A stretch of 64,000 bases of DNA. It comes from Oscillibacter valericigenes. Its GTDB lineage: Bacteria; Bacillota; Clostridia; Oscillospirales; Oscillospiraceae. The stretch covers positions 62,001-126,000 of the forward strand of contig NZ_JAFBIV010000005.1 in the NCBI RefSeq assembly GCF_021531915.1, read 5' to 3'. The notes below the pieces were generated by a model. The model saw only the letters and a list, made by a program, of their open reading frames with translations, ran no database searches and was not told the DNA's origin. Made by a program: the position numbers and the translations under genes. This document shows positions 25,831-33,309 of this stretch, piece after piece. The number at the start of each line of letters is the position of its first letter. Within the stretch, counting starts at the first letter, position 1.

Positions 25831-27024
25831 TTAAAGAATTGGCTCCAGCGGATGAACCGCATACTGCAGCTGTACCGGAGAGTGGGGATACCGACGGGAA
25901 AATGCTCCCACGATGCGTTCACAGACCATGCAGCTGTTTTCATAATTGGCCTGTGGCAGCATCAAAATGTATTGAGAGCCACTGCAGCGAGCCACTGCGT
26001 CACCGCGGCGCAGGCTGATGCGGATCTGGTCCTCCAGATTTTCCATGGCTCGCTCCAGACTGCGTTTGACCAGGTCTTCACCCTTTCTGCTGGAGACAGA
26101 AATCAAGGCAATATGGGTGGCAATCCCGCTGCGAGCCATGGAGCGTGCGGCGGAATGACACAGCACCCGGAAGAAATCATACTCACACACCAGTGCGCCG
26201 GTGCTTGTCTCCGATTCCCGCAGCTGCTCATGGATGATCTCCATGGGCAGAGGCGCCTCATTGACCGTGCGGGTGGCTTCCCGGGAAAGGGCACGAGTCT
26301 CTTCCTCCGGCATGACGCCGAACTCCGTAAACAGCTGCTTGCACAGATCCTCATAGAGCGCCATAACGCCCTTGGCGTCTCCCAGTTCGAGCATGGCACG
26401 CATCAGATAGCGGTAAATCCCCTCATGGATGGGTTCCAGCACCAGAGCCTCCCGGCACAGGCGCTCCATTTCCCGATATCTTCCATACTCAGACAGGATC
26501 GGCAGCACCTTCAAAATAGCGTCCAGATAGAGGTTATGGTAATAGGCCGTGATCGGGACCACCCAGGCATCCGCAGCCAAGCGGGTCAAAAAGTCTCCCT
26601 GATAAAGTTCCAGCGCATCCAACAGATCCTGCTCCAGCGCAGAGTCCTCCATAATCCCATTCCGGCAAAGCCTTTCAAACTCATCCGCGTCGATACTCAT
26701 GGAGATTTCCGTATTCCATTTGTATCCGCCATCCTGCCGCAGGATCAGATGATGTCCGGCATTCGGCCAGAGCTGGTCCAGCAGGCTCCGCACCCGGTGG
26801 AATGTCGTTTTCAGTGCGCTGGTGGGATTGCTACTCCTGGGTTCTTTACCCCACAGCACCTCTACCAGCTCTTCCTGAGACACGGTTCGGTCCCGGTTGT
26901 AGATCATATAAGCCAACAGCAGCCAGACCTTCCGGGAACGGCCTTCGGTATCCGATATTTGATTGTCACCGGCACGCAGGGAAAAATCCCCCAGCATCTG
27001 TACCCGCAGCTTGGCAGCTTCCAT
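25831..27024 (-). CDS. SARP/AfsR-type regulator: OmpR-like DNA-binding, BTAD, degenerate GGDEF-like domain
   Basis: A 397-residue regulator. Residues 5-95 are an OmpR/PhoB winged helix (LRVQMLGDFSLRAGDNQISD; LLLAYMIYNRDRTVSQEELV; ALKTTFHRVRSLLDQLW). Residues about 100-255 are a bacterial transcriptional activation domain of TPR-like helices (ALELYQGDFLTRLAADAWVV; YLMRAMLELGDAKGVMALYE). Residues about 285-390 look like a nucleotide-cyclase/GGDEF fold (SLRRGDAVARCSGSQYILML), with SGSQY in place of GGDEF, so it is presumably inactive and used for sensing. I chose the ATG at 27024; the longer frame would include the promoter -10 box. Targets unknown. Confidence 0.8.
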   Translation of the reverse strand: MEAAKLRVQMLGDFSLRAGDNQISDTEGRSRKVWLLLAYMIYNRDRTVSQEELVEVLWGKEPRSSNPTSALKTTFHRVRSLLDQLWPNAGHHLILRQDGGYKWNTEISMSIDADEFERLCRNGIMEDSALEQDLLDALELYQGDFLTRLAADAWVVPITAYYHNLYLDAILKVLPILSEYGRYREMERLCREALVLEPIHEGIYRYLMRAMLELGDAKGVMALYEDLCKQLFTEFGVMPEEETRALSREATRTVNEAPLPMEIIHEQLRESETSTGALVCEYDFFRVLCHSAARSMARSGIATHIALISVSSRKGEDLVKRSLERAMENLEDQIRISLRRGDAVARCSGSQYILMLPQANYENSCMVCERIVGAFSRRYPHSPVQLQYAVHPLEPIL

Positions 27025-27064
27025 TTGTACGCATTCCCTTTCAATCTTATAACGTTTCAGAGTA

Positions 27065-27093
27065 ATTATACCACCCATTTTTCATAAATGCAA
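27065..27093 (-). promoter_or_regulatory. Promoter of the BTAD regulator gene
   Basis: Minus strand TTGCAT (27088-27093), 17-base spacer, TATAAT (27065-27070) with TGG before it. Confidence 0.8.
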
Positions 27094-27307
27094 CGATAAT
27101 ACCATGCAAAAGGTTCCCAAAAATTTATGTGTCCTGCCCATCTTTTACTCTGCGGCACATAGGCTCCAACGGTTTCAGAATCTCCGGTCTCCGCAATTTT
27201 GTATCAGGAACTCCGTTTACACTGCCGCAAGCTCCGAAATTTCTGCAAATCCGACAAAAAACTTGGTTTTTTTGAAAAAACCCCTTTTCTTTTTCAAGCC
27301 AGTTTGC
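27094..27307. other. AT-rich intergenic stretch between BTAD and transglutaminase genes
   Basis: About 210 bases, clearly more AT-rich than the surrounding genes, with no supported gene. The right part is poly-A/poly-T rich (27254-27300), which may act as an upstream element for the promoter at 27308. Confidence 0.5.
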
Positions 27308-27313
27308 TATAAT
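27308..27313 (+). promoter_or_regulatory. Extended -10 promoter of the transglutaminase lipoprotein gene
   Basis: TTTGCTATAAT is a perfect TATAAT with an upstream TG, 80 bases before the ATG at 27394. The -35 position (about 27285-27290, TTTTCT) is weak, which an extended -10 tolerates. Confidence 0.6.
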
Positions 27314-27393
27314 CAATAAAAATGCGTGATATTATCAGTTTTGTAACTATCGCTTTTTATTTACCCTTCTCTTTTTTCAGGAGGAACGCTGCT

Positions 27394-28404
27394 ATGCGGA
27401 CTTATTTTCCCCGTTTGATCTCTCTGCTTCTGCTGTTGATACTTCTCACCGGCTGCGGACAGGCACTTCCCACACCGGAGGTCCCCCAGGCTAACGCCCC
27501 CCAGGCGGAACAGGCGGCCTACACGGAGCCGGTCACGCCCAGCACCCAGGCTTCTCTGGGGCAGGAAGCAGCGGCTCTGACCGCGGCTCCTGCCGCTCCG
27601 CTGGAAGGACCGAAGACCGTCGCCTCCGGGACCCTGGTAAAGAAGAACAGCAAAGCCGTGATCGACTATTCCAATACCAAAGATGGCTATGTGATGGTAC
27701 AGTATACTGCCCAGACCACCAAGCGGCTGAAGGCCCAGGTCAAAGGACCTACCACCACTTATACATACGATCTGAAGCTGGGCCAGTGGACCGTGTTCCC
27801 CCTGTCTGACGGAAACGGCAGCTATCAGGTCTCCGTGTTTCAGAATGTCAGCGGCACCCGGTACACCAACGAGCTTTCCCAGAGCTTCAAGGTGGAGCTG
27901 ACGGATGAATTTGCCCCCTTCCTCCGCCCCAACCAGTATGTGGATTACTCCGACGCCGTCAACACCCTGGCCAAGGCCAAGGAGCTGACCAAAGACATCA
28001 CTGATCCCCTGAAGCAGGTGGCTGCCATTTACGACTACGTGGTGAAAAACCTCCGTTACGACTATCAGAAGGCATCCACGGTCAAAAGCGGCTATCTGCC
28101 GGTCCTGGATACGGTGCTGGCGGAGAAAAAGGGTATCTGCTTTGACTACGCATCCCTGATGACCGGCATGGTCCGCAGTCTGGGTATTCCCTGCAAGCTG
28201 GTGGTAGGCTATGCCGGTACCGCCTATCACGCCTGGATCAGCATCTGGACGGCGGAGTCCGGTTGGGTGGACAACGTCATTTTCTTCGACGGCACCTCCT
28301 GGCAGCGCATGGACCCCACCTTCGCATCCTCCGGCAAGCAGAGCGCTTCCGTCATGGCCTATATCGGAAACGGCAAAAACTACACCACAAAGTACCTGTA
28401 CTGA
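27394..28404 (+). CDS. Lipoprotein with transglutaminase-like domain
   Basis: A 336-residue protein starting MRTYFPRLISLLLLLILLTG-C (lipobox Cys at residue 21). A Pro/Ala/Gln-rich linker (residues 25-75) is followed by a beta-rich domain and, at about residues 195-310, a transglutaminase-like fold with the Cys-His-Asp triad visible: GICFDYASLMTGMVRSLGIP (Cys near 249), AYHAWISIWT and WQRMDPTF. Extracellular members act as peptidases or crosslinkers on surface proteins or peptidoglycan. AGGAGG lies eight bases upstream of the ATG. Single-gene unit. Confidence 0.88.
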   Translation: MRTYFPRLISLLLLLILLTGCGQALPTPEVPQANAPQAEQAAYTEPVTPSTQASLGQEAAALTAAPAAPLEGPKTVASGTLVKKNSKAVIDYSNTKDGYVMVQYTAQTTKRLKAQVKGPTTTYTYDLKLGQWTVFPLSDGNGSYQVSVFQNVSGTRYTNELSQSFKVELTDEFAPFLRPNQYVDYSDAVNTLAKAKELTKDITDPLKQVAAIYDYVVKNLRYDYQKASTVKSGYLPVLDTVLAEKKGICFDYASLMTGMVRSLGIPCKLVVGYAGTAYHAWISIWTAESGWVDNVIFFDGTSWQRMDPTFASSGKQSASVMAYIGNGKNYTTKYLY

Positions 28405-28417
28405 ACCATCAAAGGGC

Positions 28418-28457
28418 GGCAGATGATCCAATTCGGATGATCTGCCGGTCTTTTTTT
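28418..28457 (+). terminator. Terminator of the transglutaminase lipoprotein gene
   Basis: GGCAGATGATCC / GGATGATCTGCC (one mismatch), loop AATTC, then GGTCTTTTTTT. Confidence 0.85.
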
Positions 28458-28466
28458 ATGGAAGAC

Positions 28467-28495
28467 TGGACGGAGGCATTCTCTTTCGCTATAAT
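28467..28495 (+). promoter_or_regulatory. Promoter of the pilus-like operon
   Basis: TGGACG (28467-28472), 17-base spacer, perfect TATAAT (28490-28495), 43 bases before the first ATG. Confidence 0.65.
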
Positions 28496-28538
28496 ATTGT
28501 CAGATCCTGTCATTTTATCTGTTTTTATAGGAGCTGTT

Positions 28539-29585
28539 ATGGAACATCAACTGTTATCCGACCTGCAAACCGCCTCTCTGTGCCGGGAGCTGTCCCTGCT
28601 GATCCACGCGGGTGTCCGTCCCGGAGACGGACTGACTCTGCTGACCCAGGAGGAACAGGACCCCTCCCTGCGTGGGCTGCTGGCGGACATGGCCGGACAG
28701 ACAGACCAGGGCCTGTCCCTCTCTGCCGCCTTTCGGAACTCCGGCCGCTTCCCCGTTTATGTGACCGGACTGCTGGAGGCCGGTGAGTGGACCGGACACA
28801 CAGAGGAGGCCCTGCGGGCCCTGTCGGACTATTACGAGCACCGGGACCGGAGCAACCGGCAGATCCGCCATGCCCTCACCTACCCGGTGATCCTGCTGTT
28901 GCTGATGCTGGTGGTGATCGTCATTCTGCTGAGCCGGGTGCTGCCGGTCTTTGACCAGGTCTACGCCTCTTTGGGCGGCCGCCTCACCGGCGTGGCCGGC
29001 GGCCTCCTGCTGCTGGGCCGCTGGCTGGATACCGCCATGCCGGTGCTGTGTGTACTGCTGGCCCTGGTCCTGATCCTGCTGGCCGCCTTTTCCCTCAGTG
29101 ATGCCTTCCGCACCCGGGTACTGGCGCTCTGGCGCCGCCGCCGGGGTGACCGGGGCATCCTGCGGAAGCTGAATGACGCCCACTTTGCCCAGGCCCTCTC
29201 TCTGGGTCTGCGCAGCGGCCTTCCCATGGAGGAAGCCGTGGACCTGGGCGCCAACCTCCTGAAGGAGGTCCCCGCCGCCGCAGAGCGCTGCCGCCAGTGC
29301 CGGGAGCATCTGGCCCAGGGCGCCAGTCTGGCCGATGCCCTGCGGGATACCGGCACTCTCCCCGCCGCCTCCTGCCGTCTGCTGGCCCTGGGCCTGCGGA
29401 GCGGCTCCGGCGATACGGTGATGGAGGAGATCGCCCGCCGCCTGTCTGAGGAAGCCGACGAAGCGCTGGAGCGCCGGGTGACCCAGGTGGAACCTGCCCT
29501 GGTGCTGGTGACCTCCCTGCTGGTGGGTGCCATTTTGCTGGCGGTGATGCTGCCCCTCATGCACATCATGACCGCCATCGGGTGA
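28539..29585 (+). CDS. Type II secretion/type IV pilus inner-membrane protein (GspF/PilC family)
   Basis: A 348-residue platform protein with two GspF domains (about residues 10-130 and 205-330) and the usual three transmembrane segments (YPVILLLLMLVVIVILLSRV; PVLCVLLALVLILLAAFSL; C-terminal VTSLLVGAILLAVMLPLMHI). Family motifs are RELSLLIHAGVRPGDGLTLL, SALTYP-like RHALTYPVILLLL, and FAQALSLGLRSGLPMEEAVD. GspF/PilC couples the cytoplasmic ATPase to fibre assembly. The ATG at 28539 follows AGGAGCTGTT. It is the first gene of a tight six-gene operon ending with a PilT-type ATPase. Confidence 0.88.
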   Translation: MEHQLLSDLQTASLCRELSLLIHAGVRPGDGLTLLTQEEQDPSLRGLLADMAGQTDQGLSLSAAFRNSGRFPVYVTGLLEAGEWTGHTEEALRALSDYYEHRDRSNRQIRHALTYPVILLLLMLVVIVILLSRVLPVFDQVYASLGGRLTGVAGGLLLLGRWLDTAMPVLCVLLALVLILLAAFSLSDAFRTRVLALWRRRRGDRGILRKLNDAHFAQALSLGLRSGLPMEEAVDLGANLLKEVPAAAERCRQCREHLAQGASLADALRDTGTLPAASCRLLALGLRSGSGDTVMEEIARRLSEEADEALERRVTQVEPALVLVTSLLVGAILLAVMLPLMHIMTAIG

Positions 29586-29591
29586 CCCGCT

Positions 29592-29909
29592 ATGAGAAAA
29601 GGAACACGCAAACTCAATATTCCCCTTTTCCTTCTCCCGCTGCTGGCCGTTGCGGTCCTTCTGGTATTCCTGACCTCCCTCTCCAACCTGGAGCAGGGCC
29701 GGTCCGAGGAGGGCAAGCGTCAGCTGGAGGACGCCCTGCGGCGGGCCTCCGTGGCCTGTTATGCTGCGGAGGGCATCTATCCCCCCAACCTGGACTATCT
29801 GCGGGAGCACTACGGCATTCAGATCGACGAGACACGGTACATGGTGGTCTATGATGTCTTCGCCTCCAACCTGATGCCGGATATCACCGTATTGGAGCAG
29901 ACGCCATGA
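29592..29909 (+). CDS. Small single-pass protein of the pilus-like operon
   Basis: A 105-residue protein with one N-terminal helix (LNIPLFLLPLLAVAVLLVFL, residues 8-27) followed by a soluble domain (EEGKRQLEDALRRASVACYA; IYPPNLDYLREHYGIQI). The helix and the following alpha segment suggest a pseudopilin-like shape; the IYPPxLDYLxxHYGI phrase resembles pilin headgroups that begin with a structured chain after the stalk. There is no G-F-x-x-x-E cleavage motif. It starts six bases after the GspF stop and overlaps the next gene by four bases. Confidence 0.72.
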   Translation: MRKGTRKLNIPLFLLPLLAVAVLLVFLTSLSNLEQGRSEEGKRQLEDALRRASVACYAAEGIYPPNLDYLREHYGIQIDETRYMVVYDVFASNLMPDITVLEQTP

Positions 29910-30406
29910 GAGAACACAGCAGAAAACACGATCTCAGCAGCCTGCTGGTATTGCTGCTGTTCGCCGTCTTTGCGGTCTGCATCTTATCCGTTCTGTTGAC
30001 CAGCGCGGATACCTACCGCCGCCTGTCGGACCGGGACCAGGGCAGCTATGACCACCGTACCGCCGCCCAGTACATCGTCACCAAGATCCGGCAGGCAGAC
30101 CGGCAGGGTGCGGTATCCGTCCAATCCTTTGAGGGTCAGGACGCCCTGGTGCTGGCGGAAGAGATCGACGGGGAGCCCTACCTCACCCGAATCTATTATC
30201 ACGACGGCTATATCCGGGAGTTGTTTACCTCCGCCGACGGGGAAATGCTCCCTGAGGATGGAGAAAAAATTCTGGAAGCCGCCGGCTTCCTGGCCTATGC
30301 CGATGAACCGGCGGAGGGCCAGCTGTCTTTGCGCATCCAGGCCTCCGACGGGACCTGGGAAGATCTGACCCTGTGCTTGCGTTCCGGAAAGGGGGCGGCG
30401 TCATGA
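29906..30406 (+). CDS. DUF4860-type pilin-like protein
   Basis: A 166-residue protein with a short basic N-terminus, one helix (LSSLLVLLLFAVFAVCILSV, residues 10-29) and a beta-rich extracellular part (TAAQYIVTKIRQADRQGAVS; FEGQDALVLAEEIDGEPYLT). The pattern fits DUF4860, a family I know only from such clostridial operons. The TKIRQAD segment and following beta strands resemble minor pseudopilins (GspJ/PilW-like). There is no classical prepilin leader. It starts in the preceding stop codon (ATGA) and overlaps the next gene likewise, so translation is coupled. Confidence 0.72.
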   Translation: MREHSRKHDLSSLLVLLLFAVFAVCILSVLLTSADTYRRLSDRDQGSYDHRTAAQYIVTKIRQADRQGAVSVQSFEGQDALVLAEEIDGEPYLTRIYYHDGYIRELFTSADGEMLPEDGEKILEAAGFLAYADEPAEGQLSLRIQASDGTWEDLTLCLRSGKGAAS

Positions 30407-30828
30407 GAAGCAAAGCCCCCCTTGCCATGATGGAGCAGCTGGTGATGGTGCTGGTGTTCGCCCTGGCGGCGGCACTTTGTCTCCAGGTATTCGTGCTGTC
30501 GGACAAGACCTCCCGGCGGAATGAAGCCCGGGACCGGGCGGTGATGGAGGCCCAGAACACGGCGGAGGAACTGAAAAGTCTCCGGGGTGATTTCACCCGG
30601 GCAGCCGGCCTTTACGGCGGCACCTTCGACGGCCAGACCTGGGGCCGGTCTTATGACGCGGACTGGGAACGGGAGGACGACAGCGAGGCCGCCTACCATA
30701 TCCTGGCCATCCGGACAAACAGCGGCGATCCGCTGCTGGGCTGCGCCGAAGTGATGGTCTTCACAGCGGAGGGCGATCTGCTGTTCTCCCTCCCCGTGGC
30801 CTGGCAGGAGGTGACGGACCATGGATGA
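30403..30828 (+). CDS. Pilin-like single-pass protein of the pilus-like operon
   Basis: A 141-residue protein, MRSKAPLAMMEQLVMVLVFA, with one helix (about residues 10-31) and an extracytoplasmic domain (ARDRAVMEAQNTAEELKSLR; AYHILAIRTNSGDPLLGCAE). The MMEQLVMVLVFALAAALCLQ segment has a Glu near the start of the helix as in pilins (E5), but the preceding residue is Met rather than Gly-Phe. I chose the ATG at 30403, which overlaps the previous stop (ATGA) and follows GGAAAGGGGG; the frame opens 30 bases earlier. Confidence 0.7.
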   Translation: MRSKAPLAMMEQLVMVLVFALAAALCLQVFVLSDKTSRRNEARDRAVMEAQNTAEELKSLRGDFTRAAGLYGGTFDGQTWGRSYDADWEREDDSEAAYHILAIRTNSGDPLLGCAEVMVFTAEGDLLFSLPVAWQEVTDHG

Positions 30829-31225
30829 ACGCCGTTCCTCTCCCCCGGCGGTGGGCGGCAGCTCCCTGCTGGTGATCTTCGCGGTCCTGTGCCTGACGGT
30901 ATTCGCCCTGCTGGGGCTCTCCTCTGTCCAGGCCAACGGCCGGCTTTCCGATGCTTCCGCCCAGGCCGTCTCCGGCTACTACACGGCGGACTGCCAGGCC
31001 GAGGCCATCCTGTCCCGGCTCCGGGCCGGTGAGCTGCCGGAGGGCGTCACCGTCTCCGACGGTCTCTATACCTACCAATGTCCCATCTCCGACACCCAGA
31101 CCCTGGCGGTGGAAGTCCGGCTGGACGGCGCGGACTGGACTGTCCTGCGGTGGCAGGCCGTCTCCGTTGCCGCCTGGGAAAGTGACGACACCTTGTCCGT
31201 CTGGGACGGCACCCCTATTTCCTGA
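30821..31225 (+). CDS. Pilin-like single-pass protein of the pilus-like operon
   Basis: A 134-residue protein with a polar N-terminus, one helix (SSLLVIFAVLCLTVFALLGL, residues 14-33) and a domain rich in beta strands (YYTADCQAEAILSRLRAGEL; GLYTYQCPISDTQTLAVEVR). The segment YYTADCQAEAILSRL resembles the post-helix region of PilX/GspK-type minor pilins (A-x-x-x-A-E-A), which cap pseudopili. There is no recognisable cleavage motif. It overlaps the previous gene by eight bases and precedes the PilT gene by 14 bases. Confidence 0.72.
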   Translation: MDERRSSPPAVGGSSLLVIFAVLCLTVFALLGLSSVQANGRLSDASAQAVSGYYTADCQAEAILSRLRAGELPEGVTVSDGLYTYQCPISDTQTLAVEVRLDGADWTVLRWQAVSVAAWESDDTLSVWDGTPIS

Positions 31226-31239
31226 TACAGGAGGTTCCC

Positions 31240-32298
31240 ATGATCACTCTGACAGATTGTCTGAAACAAGCGGTGGCCGACCAGGCCTCCGACCTCTTCA
31301 TCGTCAGCGGCAGTCCCGTCTGCGTCAAGCAGGAGGGCCGCATTCTCCCCATTCACGAGGAGAAACTGATGCCTCCCCACACCCGGCAGTTTATCTCCGA
31401 GATCTATGCTATGGCAGGGCGGTCCATGGACGCCGTGGAGGCTCGGGGTGACGACGATTTCTCCTTCGCCATCCCCGGTCTGGCCCGCTTCCGGGTCAGC
31501 GCCTACCGTCAGCGCGGCTCCTTGGCAGCCGTGGTCCGGGTGGTGTCCTTTGATATCCCCGACTGGCGCTCCATGCGCATCCCGGAGGCGGTCATGGAGC
31601 TGGCCTCCGTGACACACGGCATGGTTCTGGTGACCGGCACCGCCGGCAGCGGAAAATCCACCACCCAGGCCTGCATCATTGACCGGATCAACAAGACCCG
31701 GGACTGCCACATCATCACCTTGGAGGACCCCATTGAGTTCCTGCACCGAGATCAAAAAAGTATCATCAGTCAGCGGGAGATCGCTGTAGACACGGCGGAC
31801 TACCTCTCCGCCCTGCGGGCCTGCCTCCGGCAGGCGCCGGACGTGATCCTGCTGGGCGAAATGCGGGACCCGGAGACCATCCGCACCGCCATCACCGCGG
31901 CAGAGACCGGCCACACCCTGATTGCCACCCTGCACACCAAGGGCGCTGTCAACAGCATTGACCGCATCATCGACTCCTTCCCCAGCAGTCAGCAGGCACA
32001 GATCCGCATCCAGCTCTCCTCCGTTCTGCGGACCGTGGTCTCCCAGGAGCTGCTGCCGGACACAAGCGGCAGCATGGTTCCCGCCTTCGAGATCATGCAC
32101 ACCAACAGCGCCATCCGCAGTCTCATACGGGACAGCCGCAATTATCAGATCGACACGGTCATTGCCTCCGGCGGCAGCGAGGGTATGGTTTCCATGGACC
32201 AGTCCATTCTTGCTCTTTACCGCTCCGGTGAGATCACCCGGGATACAGCCCTTGACCATGCCTCCAATCCGGAACAGCTGCAGCGTCAGCTGGGCTGA
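31240..32298 (+). CDS. PilT-type secretion/retraction ATPase
   Basis: A 352-residue hexameric AAA-like ATPase of the GspE/PilT superfamily, of PilT length (no long N-terminal GspE domain). Walker A is VTGTAGSGKSTTQACIIDRI near residue 130, the Asp box IITLEDPIEFLH, Walker B PDVILLGEMRDPETI and the His box GHTLIATLHTKGAVNSIDRI. The N-terminal PAS-like domain (SDLFIVSGSPVCVKQEGRIL) is present. It resembles PilT, but as the only ATPase of the operon it may drive assembly as well as retraction. AGGAGG lies seven bases upstream of the ATG. Confidence 0.88.
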   Translation: MITLTDCLKQAVADQASDLFIVSGSPVCVKQEGRILPIHEEKLMPPHTRQFISEIYAMAGRSMDAVEARGDDDFSFAIPGLARFRVSAYRQRGSLAAVVRVVSFDIPDWRSMRIPEAVMELASVTHGMVLVTGTAGSGKSTTQACIIDRINKTRDCHIITLEDPIEFLHRDQKSIISQREIAVDTADYLSALRACLRQAPDVILLGEMRDPETIRTAITAAETGHTLIATLHTKGAVNSIDRIIDSFPSSQQAQIRIQLSSVLRTVVSQELLPDTSGSMVPAFEIMHTNSAIRSLIRDSRNYQIDTVIASGGSEGMVSMDQSILALYRSGEITRDTALDHASNPEQLQRQLG

Positions 32299-32337
32299 GC
32301 TTGATTCAATTTTCACGTCAAAGGAGATGGTATCCAT

Positions 32338-33258
32338 ATGAATATTCCTGATATCAAAACGATTACCGTGGCAGGCGCCGGGACCATGGGCGCACTGATT
32401 GCTCAGACCTTTGCCGCCTGCGGTTATGAAGTCTTTCTTTGGAACCGCAGCCAGTCCGGTCTGGAGCGGGGCCGCGCCATCATGGACGAAAACCTGTCCT
32501 CCATCCCCCATGAGCGTCAATCTGCTGCCGCCCGCGTACTTCTGACCATGGATCAGAACTGCTTCCGCGGCGCTGATCTGGTCATTGAGAGCATTGCGGA
32601 AAACCTGGAGGTCAAGCACGCCTTCTACCGGCAGATCGAACCGCTGCTGAAGGAGACCTGTCTGATTGCCACCAATACCTCCGGTTTGTCCATCACCACC
32701 CTGTCCCGGGCCTTTGCCGCGCCGGAACGGTTCTGCGGCATGCACTGGATCAACCCCGCCAACCTGATCCCCCTGATTGAGGTCATCAGCGGAGAGCAGA
32801 CCGCACCGGAGACGTCCGCGGCTGTCTATGCCCTGTCAGAAGCCCTTGGAAAGAAGCCCATTCACGTAAAGGACGTTCCGGGCTTCGCCCTGAACCGGCT
32901 GCAGTTTGCCGTCCTGCGGGAGGCGCTGCACATGGTGGAGACCGGCGCCGCCTCCATGGAGGATGTTGACCGGGCCATGAAGTACGGCCTGGGCCTGCGC
33001 TACGCCTGCATCGGCCCCTTTGAGACTGCCGACCTGGGCGGTCTGGACATCTTCTGCGGCATCTCCGAATACCTGTTTGCGGACCTGGCCGACGATAAAG
33101 AACCCCAGGCGCTTCTGCGGCAGAAAAAGGCAGAGGGCAAACTGGGTCTCAAGAGCGGTGCGGGTTTCTTTGATTACTCCGGCAGCCGGGGCGCCGAAGC
33201 GGTGGCGGAGCGCAACCGGAAGCTGACCGCCATCAGCAAGATCCTGTTCGAGATTTGA
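32338..33258 (+). CDS. 3-hydroxyacyl-CoA dehydrogenase family protein
   Basis: A 306-residue NAD(P)-dependent dehydrogenase. The N-terminal Rossmann fold begins ITVAGAGTMGALIAQTFAAC (residues 9-28); the catalytic segment is CGMHWINPANLIPLIEVISG (His near residue 136, replacing the usual HFFNP), followed by VKDVPGFALNRLQFAVLREA. The C-terminal domain ends KLGLKSGAGFFDYS. It resembles 3-hydroxybutyryl-CoA dehydrogenase, but the HWINP variant and lack of neighbouring crotonase/thiolase genes suggest another 3-hydroxyacid, as in lambda-crystallin-like members. AAGGAG precedes the ATG. It may be read through from the pilus-like operon but is functionally unrelated. Confidence 0.85.
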   Translation: MNIPDIKTITVAGAGTMGALIAQTFAACGYEVFLWNRSQSGLERGRAIMDENLSSIPHERQSAAARVLLTMDQNCFRGADLVIESIAENLEVKHAFYRQIEPLLKETCLIATNTSGLSITTLSRAFAAPERFCGMHWINPANLIPLIEVISGEQTAPETSAAVYALSEALGKKPIHVKDVPGFALNRLQFAVLREALHMVETGAASMEDVDRAMKYGLGLRYACIGPFETADLGGLDIFCGISEYLFADLADDKEPQALLRQKKAEGKLGLKSGAGFFDYSGSRGAEAVAERNRKLTAISKILFEI

Positions 33259-33263
33259 CAACG

Positions 33264-33300
33264 CAAAAAAGGACTGTGCGGCAGCACAGTCCTTTTTTTG
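33264..33300. terminator. Bidirectional terminator between hydroxyacyl-CoA dehydrogenase and nfnB
   Basis: AAAAAAGGACTGTGC / GCACAGTCCTTTTTTT with a four-base loop, between two convergent genes. Confidence 0.93.
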
Positions 33301-33309
33301 CGTTTTGAT

